Origin: Bacteroidota bacterium
Lineage (GTDB): Bacteria > Bacteroidota > Bacteroidia > AKYH767-A > OLB10
Length of the DNA: 64,000 nucleotides
Assembly: GCA_016713445.1 (NCBI GenBank)
Contig: JADJPB010000005.1
Span: forward strand, 248,001 to 312,000
Direction of reading: 5' to 3'
This document shows positions 38,387-46,176 of the stretch, piece by piece. Position numbers and translations under genes: made by a program. Position 1 is the stretch's first letter. Every line of letters begins with the position of its first letter. Under the pieces are notes generated by a model. It searched no databases. It was not told the DNA's origin and was given only the letters and a program-made list of their open reading frames with translations.

Positions 38387-39112
38387 ATGGAAAATCAAGA
38401 AATCAAAATACAACCGGTAACCGCTATGCCTAGAATTGGTGACAAGGCTCCTTCTTTTAAAGCCGTAACGACGCAAGGCAATATAAATTTCCCGTCTGAC
38501 TATCATGGAAGCTGGGTAATTCTATTTAGCCATCCCGCCGACTTCACCCCAGTTTGCACATCCGAGTTCATGACGTTCGCCACCTTGGAAAAACAATTTA
38601 ATCAAGCCAACTGTAAACTGGTTGGATTATCGGTTGATGGACTTTATAGTCACATAGCTTGGCTGAGAACCATCAAAGAAAAGATTGAATACAAAGGAAT
38701 GAAGAACGTCGAAGTCACCTTCCCTTTAATTGAAGACATTACCATGGAAGTGGCTACTAAATACGGAATGATGATGCCCGGTGAAAGTAGTACCAAAGCC
38801 GTTCGAGCTGTTTTTGTTATCGACCCGAAAGGGATCATCAGAACCATCATTTATTATCCGCTTAGTTTAGGTCGTAATTTTGACGAATTATACAGAGTCA
38901 TTATTGCACTGCAAACGGCAGACGAATTTTCCATTGCAACTCCCGCCGACTGGAGACCAGGGGATGATGTCATCGTTCCAACCGCTGGATCGTGCGGTGT
39001 GGCTAAGGAAAGAATGGATAATCAAGATGAAAATACGCATTGCCATGACTGGTTCTTTTGCACCAAGAAATTAGATAAGGAAACCGTACTTAAAAAAATA
39101 ATCAAAAATTAA
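38387..39112 (+). CDS. Peroxiredoxin (AhpC/TSA, Prx6-like)
   Basis: It reduces peroxides in the cytoplasm. The 241-residue protein has the motif D-F-T-P-V-C-T-S-E-F (peroxidatic Cys57) and the long C-terminal extension of the Prx6/archaeal type, with A-D-W-R-P-G-D-D-V-I-V-P. Extra cysteines (S-C-G-V-A, H-C-H-D-W-F-F-C) lie near the end. In archaeal relatives cysteines here act as resolving residues, so a 2-Cys-like mechanism is possible. The gene stands alone, with its own terminator 24 bases after the stop, and a Fur/PerR-like box lies upstream in the divergent region, which fits peroxide or iron control. Confidence 0.93.
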   Translation: MENQEIKIQPVTAMPRIGDKAPSFKAVTTQGNINFPSDYHGSWVILFSHPADFTPVCTSEFMTFATLEKQFNQANCKLVGLSVDGLYSHIAWLRTIKEKIEYKGMKNVEVTFPLIEDITMEVATKYGMMMPGESSTKAVRAVFVIDPKGIIRTIIYYPLSLGRNFDELYRVIIALQTADEFSIATPADWRPGDDVIVPTAGSCGVAKERMDNQDENTHCHDWFFCTKKLDKETVLKKIIKN

Positions 39113-39135
39113 TTGCATTAATTGAACTCATGAGT

Positions 39136-39170
39136 CGATGCTCACTTTGAAAGTGAGCATCGATTTTTTT
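39136..39170 (+). terminator. Rho-independent terminator of the peroxiredoxin gene
   Basis: A hairpin with arms CGATGCTCAC and GTGAGCATCG (pairing can extend by TTT/AAA into the loop), followed by a T7 tract. Confidence 0.9.
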
Positions 39171-39354
39171 ATGATAGGGGTTTCCTATTAATTAGTGCTT
39201 ACTTAATAAGTAATAAAAATTTAATTTATTATTACTTAGATATTACTTTCAGGTACACACATGCAATCAAATTAACCTAATTTAAAATAATTCCATACAT
39301 CATACTTTATATTTTATAGGGATATTATTAAAATTAATCCATTAAATTTTAGAT

Positions 39355-39399
39355 CACGTCGTCTTAGAGGCAGGTATGACCTGCCTCTAAGACGACGTG
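39355..39399. repeat. Perfect 21-bp stem inverted repeat
   Basis: Arms of 21 bases (left begins CACGTCGTCTTAGAGG) with a 3-base loop ATG, no mismatch. It has no T-run on either side, so it is not a standard terminator. Confidence 0.9.
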
Positions 39400-39419
39400 T
39401 TATTTATAGAAATATAATC

Positions 39420-39453
39420 CTAGTTGAGACAAGGCATGCCTTGTCTCAACTAG
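39420..39453. repeat. Perfect 34-base palindrome
   Basis: Arms of 17 bases (left CTAGTTGAGACAAGGCA) with no loop. It begins 21 bases after the previous inverted repeat. The two share an AGGCA/TGCCT element near the stem but are otherwise different sequences. Confidence 0.9.
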
Positions 39454-39636
39454 ATCATTTGCAAATAAATTGCAATCCCGCAAGAGGGTTTACTTATTCA
39501 GTAAGCCATAATTAAAATGAGTTAATGAATCCGAATCATTTTTAAACTCCTTTTTTTCCAACTGAAAAATAACTACAACAACATCTCTATTAAAATTAAT
39601 TTGAAAAAATTACAAACTCAAAAAATAAAAAGTATT

Positions 39637-40020
39637 TTATAATTCATTCACCATCTGACTGATTTTCTCAATCGCATCGCCATCTTTAATGATGTATTGT
39701 TCTGCCCCTTTTTGAATACTTTGTAAAGCTACACTGTAACGCTCTTGACTACTCATCATGATTACATGTACATCAGGATATGTCTTTTTTAAAACTTCCA
39801 AAATTTCTATTCCCGTTTTAGCATCCTTTACATTACTGTTTAAATGATAGTCCATCACAATCACATCAGGACAATGATCCATATGCTTTAAGCAATCTTC
39901 GCCCGTTTTAAAAACATTCACATGATGTGGAATGTCGCGAACTATACGATCCCTGAGAACACTTCCTTGAAGTTCATCATCTTCCACAATAAATATTTTC
40001 TTAGGTCGGCCGATATCCAT
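39637..40020 (-). CDS. Single-domain response regulator (CheY-like receiver)
   Basis: 127 residues, only a receiver domain: V-E-D-D acidic pocket (13-15), phospho-acceptor Asp57 in V-M-D-Y-H-L-N, M-S-S switch residues and K-D-G near the end. There is no output domain, so it must act by protein contact or as a phosphate relay. No histidine kinase is adjacent. The cognate partner cannot be named. Confidence 0.9.
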   Translation of the reverse strand: MDIGRPKKIFIVEDDELQGSVLRDRIVRDIPHHVNVFKTGEDCLKHMDHCPDVIVMDYHLNSNVKDAKTGIEILEVLKKTYPDVHVIMMSSQERYSVALQSIQKGAEQYIIKDGDAIEKISQMVNEL

Positions 40021-40217
40021 TTTGTAATTCTAATTTTCTGTTTTGAAATAATAATTAATGAGGCTAAGTTAAAATTTAATCTTGATACCATCGTTTAAAT
40101 TCTTTTCTAAATCTTCAATTCCTCCTACTCTCAGGATTTTGATAGGACAAAAACCATTGTAACTATTGCAATCCCATCTGCATAAAATAGTACCCAATTG
40201 GAGCAAATGAATTTTCC

Positions 40218-40225
40218 TACCTTTG
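40218..40225 (+). promoter_or_regulatory. Candidate -7 box TACCTTTG of panD
   Basis: An exact TAnnTTTG match that ends 7 bases before the panD ATG, implying a nearly leaderless transcript. An ATTG 17 bases upstream is a weak -33 element. Confidence 0.5.
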
Positions 40226-40232
40226 CATTCTT

Positions 40233-40586
40233 ATGACGATTCAGATTCTCAAATCAAAAATTCACCGGGCTCGTATCACTCAAGCGGAGTTGCATTATGT
40301 AGGTAGTATTACATTGGATCCGGATTTGATGGATGCGGCTAATCTTATCGAAGGCGAAAAGGTTCAAGTGTTGAATATTAACAATGGAGAACGGCTTGAA
40401 ACTTATGTGATTACAGGTAAAAGAGGTAGTGGTGAAGTTTGTATTAATGGTCCCGCGGCACGTAAGATGTTTCTGGGAGATATTGTTATTGTGATCTCTT
40501 ATGCAAGCATGGATTTTGAAGAAGCCAAGACTTTTAAACCCTGGTTGTGCTTTCCCGATAATGATAACAGGCCTGTAAAAGCTTAG
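40233..40586 (+). CDS. panD: Aspartate 1-decarboxylase
   Basis: It converts L-aspartate to beta-alanine for pantothenate and coenzyme A. The 117-residue proenzyme has the self-cleavage site in Y-V-G-S-I-T-L-D (between Gly and Ser, giving the pyruvoyl cofactor), the Lys9 region K-S-K-I-H-R-A and the conserved N-G-P-A-A-R core. It is the first of a likely three-gene run with the membrane protein (4-base gap) and the heptose-phosphate adenylyltransferase. Its pathway partner panC lies at 27487. Confidence 0.95.
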   Translation: MTIQILKSKIHRARITQAELHYVGSITLDPDLMDAANLIEGEKVQVLNINNGERLETYVITGKRGSGEVCINGPAARKMFLGDIVIVISYASMDFEEAKTFKPWLCFPDNDNRPVKA

Positions 40587-40590
40587 TATT

Positions 40591-41555
40591 TTGATAGCTG
40601 TCCTGCGCAATCTCCTCTTTCTAGCTATTGGCGCAACTCTGCTTTGGCTCACTTTCCGCGGTCAGGATTTTATGATGGTGTGGGAAAAAGTGAAATTGGC
40701 AAATCCTTGGTTACTTCTGCTTTGTGCTTTTTGCTCCTTTGCTGCATTAATTAGTCGGTCGATGCGCTGGGTACAACTTATTGAACCTTTAGGATATAAG
40801 CCTCGGCTTTCCACAACCTACCATGCGGTTATGTTTGGATATTTAGCCAATATGGCCATTCCTCGACTCGGTGAAATTTCCCGTTGCGGTGCTTTAAATA
40901 AGAGCGATGGTGTTCCTTTTGAAAAACTCATTGGCACCGTGATTGTTGAACGATTGATGGATGTAATTATGTTGGTGGTTTGTATTCTCCTTACTTCTTT
41001 CTTAGAATTTGATCGCCTCGGAGGATTCATGAACGAACATATTTTTAATCCGCTCTTCGAAAAAATTGGAAACAGCACGGTAGCCTTGGGCGCTTTTGCA
41101 GTAATCGTAATTGTCTTTATTGTTGTGATGATCCGATTTTTTAAGATGGAGAATCCGCCTGCATTTGTTGCTAAAATCAGAAAGTTGATGGGCGGAATTG
41201 CAGAAGGATTGCGCAGTGTCACCATGATAAAAAACAAAGGTCTCTTTATCTTTCATACCTTATTTATTTGGACCATGTACTTTGGAATGAGTTACGTTTG
41301 CTTCTTCGCACTCCCAGAAACATCAGGTCTAGGAGCACCAGCTGCGCTCTTTATTATGGTGCTTGGCGGAATCGGTATGACCGCTCCTGTGCAAGGTGGA
41401 ATTGGTGCCTATCATTTATTGGTATCGAAAGGTTTACTTTTATATGGATTGACAGAAACGGATGGAATTGTTTATGCTACGATGAGTCATACGGTAGCAA
41501 CACTTTTATTAATAATTCTAGGGCACAATCGATGATTGCTTTATTCTTTTCGTAA
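40591..41555 (+). CDS. Flippase-like membrane protein (lysylphosphatidylglycerol synthase TM region family, UPF0104), likely frameshifted at the end
   Basis: About 321 residues with seven or eight hydrophobic helices. The segments R-S-M-R-W, A-I-P-R-L-G-E-I-S-R-C and V-I-V-E-R-L-M-D are typical of the LPG_synthase_TM/UPF0104 family, in which some members move lipid-linked substrates; no catalytic soluble domain is attached. The start is TTG at 40591, 4 bases after panD. As read, the frame ends L-G-H-N-R at 41535. Adding one G to GGG 41521-41523 continues to L-G-A-Q-S-M-I-A-L-F-F-S at 41555, a more natural membrane end, though I am less sure of this break than of others. Confidence 0.82.
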
Positions 41556-41577
41556 AAAATAAAAACACAGCAACAGC

Positions 41578-42075
41578 ATGAGTCACCTTGATCACATCCA
41601 GAAAAAGCTGATGAATTCGGAACAATTGATTGATCAATTAAATCAATGGCAAAAAGAAGGATGTAAGATTGTGTTCAGCAATGGCTGTTTTGATATCCTC
41701 CATTTAGGCCATGTGGATTATTTAGCCCAGGCTGCTGATTTTGGAGATAAAATGGTAATTGGCTTAAATACAGATAGTTCAGTTTCTAGGATTAAAGGGC
41801 CAACACGTCCTATCAACGACGAACGTTCCAGAGCTATGGTTTTGGCAGGGCTGGAATTTGTTGCCGCCATTATACTTTTTGATGAACCTACCCCTTATGA
41901 ATTAATTCGTTTGGTGCAACCCGATGTCTTGGTGAAAGGGGCTGATTATAAGCCTGAAGATATAGTTGGATATGATATAGTGACTGCGAAAGGCGGGACG
42001 GTAAAAACGATTCCCTTTGTAGATGGATACTCCACAACTAAGATTGAACAACGCATTCGAGAAGCCAAAAACTAA
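41578..42075 (+). CDS. rfaE2: D-glycero-beta-D-manno-heptose 1-phosphate adenylyltransferase
   Basis: It activates heptose 1-phosphate with ATP to ADP-heptose for lipopolysaccharide core synthesis (cytoplasm). The 165-residue protein is the separate adenylyltransferase domain of HldE: S-N-G-C-F-D-I-L-H-L-G-H-V-D-Y-L holds the HxGH nucleotidyltransferase motif, and G-L-N-T-D-S-S-V-S-R-I-K-G-P-x-R-P the second signature. It lies 22 bases after the flippase-like gene. The kinase half (HldE1) is not in the window. Confidence 0.92.
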   Translation: MSHLDHIQKKLMNSEQLIDQLNQWQKEGCKIVFSNGCFDILHLGHVDYLAQAADFGDKMVIGLNTDSSVSRIKGPTRPINDERSRAMVLAGLEFVAAIILFDEPTPYELIRLVQPDVLVKGADYKPEDIVGYDIVTAKGGTVKTIPFVDGYSTTKIEQRIREAKN

Positions 42076-42156
42076 TATTTGTAATGTTTTGGCGTATATT
42101 AGATGTACCTTTGATGATATTCTGATGGTATAAGGACTCAAAAAACAATTACACGC

Positions 42157-42614
42157 ATGAAAAATCTTTTAATGGCGCTGGCTGGATTAGTTATGATTAG
42201 TCTAACAGGATGTGAGCAAAATGACTTACTACTTTCAGAGAAAAAGCTGAATGAAAAAATTCAAAAGAATTGGAAAGTTATTTTTGCCAACAGTAACGAC
42301 TCACATGAAACATGGAGTTTTAATGGAGGAAGCGTTGCTTTACACTTTACTAAGTATGATGGTAGTGGAAACGTCAATCTAGATACAACGGTTCTTGGAA
42401 GTTACTCGATCGATGCCCGTCTAACAAAAGCCTATGTAAAATTGAGCGGCTTTACATTCAGCGATACAACGCAGCAGGAATTACAAATTCAGGATTCAAA
42501 GCAGTGGATCTAAATCGCGCTTGGACCATTGTAGTTTTGGAAAACGATGTTATGTATTTATCGGCAACAGATAATGCAGGCGCTATTCGTTCTCTCGAGT
42601 ATATTAAAAACTAA
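42157..42614 (+). CDS. Small lipocalin-like lipoprotein, frameshifted
   Basis: The lipobox L-T-G-C follows a short hydrophobic signal. After one base is restored near GG 42492-42493 the frame gives 152 residues ending A-W-T-I-V-V-L-E-N-D-V-M-Y-L-S-A-T-D-N ... S-L-E-Y-I-K-N. The beta-strand pattern and the W-K-V start with a late V-L-x-x-D-x-M-Y-L strand resemble small lipocalin-like lipoproteins of Bacteroidota. Ligand unknown. A terminator follows at 42656. Confidence 0.68.
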
Positions 42615-42655
42615 TCCAACCCGATTCTTTCGGGAACCAATCAACAATAAAGTTG

Positions 42656-42690
42656 ACGCTCTCATCAGCAATGAGGAGAGCGTTTTTAGT
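42656..42690 (+). terminator. Rho-independent terminator after the lipocalin-like gene
   Basis: Arms ACGCTCTC and GAGAGCGT with a 12-base loop, then TTTTAGTTTT. Confidence 0.75.
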
Positions 42691-42778
42691 TTTATTGTTT
42701 TTTTAGATGGGTTTAAATTGAAAATAAAAATTTCAATACAAGAAAGAATTTCTCCTATAAATAGGATTTCCTTTTCTT

Positions 42779-42936
42779 CGCTAATATTTCTCGCGAAAGC
42801 GTGAAGGCGCAAAGTTAAAGTCGCTAATTTTTCTCGCGAAGGCGCGAAGGCGCAAAGTTAAAGTCGCTAAGGTTTCTCTTCGCTAATTTTTCTCGCGAAG
42901 GCGCGAAGGCGCAAAGTTTAAGTCGCTAAGATTCTC
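42779..42936. repeat. Tandem repeat, three ~43-base units
   Basis: Units at about 42779-42821, 42822-42864 and 42881-42923 share CGCTAAT..TTCTCGCGAA and GGCGCAAAGTT; a partial unit (42865-42880) lies between the second and third. Each contains nested CGCGAAGG/GGCGCGAAGG copies. The section lies in the 540-base gap between convergent genes 42157-42614 and 43159-45317 and has no coding capacity that looks real. Confidence 0.85.
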
Positions 42937-42996
42937 CGCTCTCTCTGTCTCTCCACTCTCTGTCTTTCCGCTCTCTCTCTGTCTTTCCGCTCTCGT
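42934..42996. repeat. CT-rich low-complexity repeat
   Basis: Runs of CTCTCTCTGTCTTTCCG in about three imperfect copies. The remaining bases to 43158 hold two hairpins: GCTCTCGAGG/CCTCGAGAGC (about 43073-43110) and GCTGCCCG/CGGGCAGC (43132-43157). The latter ends at the S46 stop codon but has no T-run. Confidence 0.75.
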
Positions 42997-43158
42997 ACTA
43001 TTTCTCGTTCTGCTCCCGCTGGCTGAGGATCTCGATGCCAGCACGCGGAAACACATTTTGTTTTGCTGGCTGAGGCTCTCGAGGGAAGCAAGTAGGTTGG
43101 CCTCGAGAGCATCAAACTTCATTTTCTTACGCTGCCCGAGGGAACTCGCGGGCAGCAA

Positions 43159-45317
43159 CTAGTCCACCAAATCCATCTCATCAATCAACCGCTTTGCTCC
43201 TGCAAATTTGTCGACGATGAATAAGGTGTAACGTATATCCAGCGTGATGTTTCTACAAATTTCCGGATTAAATAAAATGTCGCTCATCGTACCTTCCCAA
43301 ACGCGATCGTAATTCGTGCCAATTAAATGTCCTCTTGCATTAAGCACCGGACTCCCCGAATTTCCACCTGTAGTGTGATTGGTAGCAATGAACGCAACCG
43401 GCACGGTCCCATTTACCGCATAGCGTCCATAATCTTTTGTTTTATGCAGTTCCACCAATCGCAATGGCAAATCAAATTCTTCATCGCCGGGAATATATTT
43501 TTCCATAATGCCATCTAAGTCCGTTTGAAAATGATAGTACACAGCATCGCGTGCTTCGTATCCGCGAACTTGTCCGTAAGCCAAACGTAACGTACTGTTT
43601 GCATCGGGATAAATTTTCTTATCGGGTTGCATCTCTTTCTGACCTTCCATGTACAAACGATTCAACAAAGAAATTTCATTGTTGAAAGACTTTACTTTTT
43701 CTGCAATACGCTCTCTATAGAAAACGATCAATGCGTCTGCCAATTGATACACAGGGTCCGATTTTAATTCTTTCGCGCTTGATTTTCCAAACTTTGCGAA
43801 AACTTCATTCATCTCTTTTTCTTCATCCAAATCACTCTTCGCAAAAAGAGCATCTGCCAATTTCACAAAATCCATTTTATAACGTTGGCGCATAGCCGTA
43901 AAATATATGGGCTTTAAGGAATCAGCAACTCCTTCGTCAAACATCTTCAATAAGGTCGCCATCATTTTACGGTCTGTATTGGCGTCGTAATCTTTAAAAT
44001 ATCCTGACACACCTACTTTATATGCTTCCGCTTCTATTCTAATCTTTGCAGTATCGGGTTTCTCCGATAAGGTCATGTCTACCAAATTTTTCATTCCAAT
44101 GGCATAGCTGATGATTTCAATACCAAAGGCAGCTTCAGCGTAGTAGTCGTTGGCAGATAAATAAGGTCTTGTGTTTTTATAAAGTGATTCAATGGAGGGT
44201 AAAACAGCACCGTACTTTTCTTCAACACATCCGATTTCGAATACCAAGAGGTGAAATCGATTTCAAAAGCTTGTTTACGCTCCACTCCTTTTGCAGCCAA
44301 TAATCCTTTACTCTCGCCCTTCCACTTCTTCCATGCATTGCTCACTCCACTTTGCTTATCGGCATACTTTAAATGTAACGCCTCACTGCTTCTCATAGCT
44401 TCCCCCATCACTTCCAAACGTGCCGTACGAACTTTGATGCGATTTGGGTTGGTTACTTCTACAATCGTGCTCACTTGATAGGAAGAAATATATTGCTGTG
44501 TTCTACCCGGAAAACCATACACCATAGTAAAATCTTCTGGATGTACTCCTTTGGTAGAAATTGATAAAAAGTGACGCGGTACAAACGGTACATTGTCTGC
44601 GCTATAGTCTGCAGGCTTATTATTTTTTCCTGCATACACCCTGAACATGGAGAAATCTCCTGTGTGCCGTGGCCACATCCAGTTGTCGGTATCGCCTCCA
44701 AACTTTCCAATGGAGGAAGGAGGAGCTCCGACCAATCGTACATCCTTAAAAGTTTCTGATACAATTAAAATAAATTCGTTTCCGGAATAAAATTGGCGAA
44801 CACGTGCTTCATAATGCGTGCCGGCTACGGCTTTCTTTTCAAGTTGTGATGATATTTCTTTAATTTTTATGTTTCTATCGTTCTCGTTTAAATTTTCCAA
44901 CTCTTTCGCAAAGGAGGCAGTAACATCTTCCATACGAATGATGAAAGTCGCTGTCAGTCCTGGACAAGCTAATTCATCTTTCAATGTCATCGCCCAAAAT
45001 CCATCTCTCAAATAATTATGCTCAAGAGTGCTATGCTCTTGAATTTGTCCGAAGCCACAATGATGATTTGTAAGTAACAATCCTTGTGCAGAAATAATTT
45101 CTCCCGTGCAACCTCCACCAAAGTGGACAATAGCATCCTTCAAGCTATTCTTATTGGCACTATAAATTTCCTCCACAGGAATTTGCAATCCCTTCAATCG
45201 CATTTCAGCGGCGTTCATCTGTTGCAATAATTGGGGAAGCCACATTCCTTCATCTGCAGATGAAAATGTAGTTGTCAATAATAAAACAAGGAGGAGGATT
45301 CTTCTTTTGATGATCAT
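43159..45317 (-). CDS. S46 family dipeptidyl-peptidase (DPP7/DPP11-like), frameshifted
   Basis: A periplasmic serine peptidase that removes dipeptides from the N-terminus of peptides; Bacteroidota use it for peptide catabolism. Start at 45317 gives a signal peptide (MIIKRRILLLVLLLTTTFSSADEG). The corrected length is 719 residues, matching the family (~720). The catalytic triad is visible: His in T-N-H-H-C-G-F-G, Asp in H-T-G-D-F-S-M-F-R-V-Y and Ser in G-G-N-S-G-S-P-V. In N-Y-D-R-V-W-E-G-T-M-S-D, the residue that is Gly in DPP7 and Arg in DPP11 appears to be Arg, suggesting Asp/Glu preference; I aligned this by eye. One missing base at the run 44216-44219 restores L-K-K-K-Y-G-A-V-L-P-S. Confidence 0.92.
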
Positions 45318-45424
45318 AACCATATTTATTTCTTGGGTAAAATTAATAAAATGTGCTTAGGTAAGTTCAGAATAAGAATACAATTTGAGAGCGATAAAAA
45401 ATCTAGTGCTGAATTTATCCAAAC

Positions 45425-45451
45425 AAAAAACCCTATCCAATCTGGACAGGG
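45425..45451 (-). terminator. Rho-independent terminator of the DUF3127 gene
   Basis: On the minus strand arms CCCTGTCCA and TGGATAGGG (one G-T pair) are followed by TTTTTTG. It lies 74 bases past the stop codon at 45525. Confidence 0.8.
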
Positions 45452-45524
45452 CTTATTGTATTATGGTTTGATTCGATAAATTAATACTATACTTCTCTTA
45501 GAAAGAGATACGATTCACCCCTTT

Positions 45525-45908
45525 TTAGAATGGTAAATCATCTTCCACTGAACTTGCTGCGGGTTGACTCTGCTCATTTCCAGCAGATGCATAACTAGCA
45601 GGAGCATCCATCGGAGCAGGTCCACTTGTAGCATTTCCTTCTACAACTGCTTTCCAAGGACGAACATCGGTGTACCAACGGCCGTTATACTCACGTGATT
45701 CCACACGAAAAGAAATTTTAAGACGTGAACCCATGGCATATCCATTAAACTGCTTCACAAGGTCACCCCATGCACTCATACAAATTTTCTTTGGATACTG
45801 ATCTTCCGTTTCTACGATAAAATCTTGCTTCACCCAAGGACCGTTTTTTCCTGATCCTGTTTGTTCCGGAAGGGAACTGATTAATTTTGCTGTAATTTCG
45901 AGACTCAT
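45525..45908 (-). CDS. DUF3127 protein (OB-fold, SSB-like tail)
   Basis: 127 residues, intact. The first ~90 residues (M-S-L-E-I-T-A-K-L, K-Q-D-F-I-V-E-T, Y-N-G-R-W-Y-T-D-V-R-P-W-K) are the DUF3127 domain, predicted to be an OB fold related to single-stranded-DNA-binding proteins. A flexible Ala/Ser/Pro linker leads to the end D-D-L-P-F, closely resembling the acidic D-D-x-I-P-F tip by which SSB recruits repair proteins. The combination suggests a nucleic-acid-binding protein, but no function is established. An exact -7 box precedes it. Confidence 0.85.
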   Translation of the reverse strand: MSLEITAKLISSLPEQTGSGKNGPWVKQDFIVETEDQYPKKICMSAWGDLVKQFNGYAMGSRLKISFRVESREYNGRWYTDVRPWKAVVEGNATSGPAPMDAPASYASAGNEQSQPAASSVEDDLPF

Positions 45909-45930
45909 AATGCTTAATACGTTTAGAATT

Positions 45931-45938
45931 CAAAGGTA
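45931..45938 (-). promoter_or_regulatory. Candidate -7 box TACCTTTG of the DUF3127 gene
   Basis: On the minus strand TACCTTTG matches TAnnTTTG exactly and ends 22 bases before the ATG at 45908. No clear -33 element. Confidence 0.45.
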
Positions 45939-46118
45939 ATAATTCAGAAATACTTTACACTCCTTTCTTCTTTGTTTTTTACCTGAGATGGTGGTTTTGT
46001 TGATAAATTTATTTTCGAATTGTTGAATGCAAAAGTAATACACTGATTCTGAATAGTCGTTTTATAAACACTTTTAGTCGAATACAAATATTTACAAATG
46101 GCTAAATCGTATTCTTTC

Positions 46119-46157
46119 AAAAAAAAGAGTGGTGAAAAGCCTTGACTCTCACCACTC
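46119..46157 (-). terminator. Rho-independent terminator of htpG
   Basis: On the minus strand arms GAGTGGTGA and TCACCACTC with a 13-base loop, followed by a run of T. Lies 20 bases past the htpG stop codon. Confidence 0.88.
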
Positions 46158-46176
46158 CAAAATTATTATTATTCGA

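Larger units (their letters stand above)
39171..39636. other. Intergenic region rich in inverted repeats, between convergent genes
   Basis: Lies after the peroxiredoxin terminator and before the 3' end of the response-regulator gene. It has no ORF that looks real. It contains three inverted repeats: an AT-only one at 39207-39238 (arm TAAGTAATAA) and two long, perfect GC-richer ones at 39355-39399 and 39420-39453. The rest is very AT-rich. Confidence 0.65.

Noticed and set aside
42883..43158. Minus-strand open frames in the repeat tract
   Set aside because: They translate as Ser/Arg/Glu-rich low-complexity sequence generated by the CT-rich and GCGAAGG repeats.
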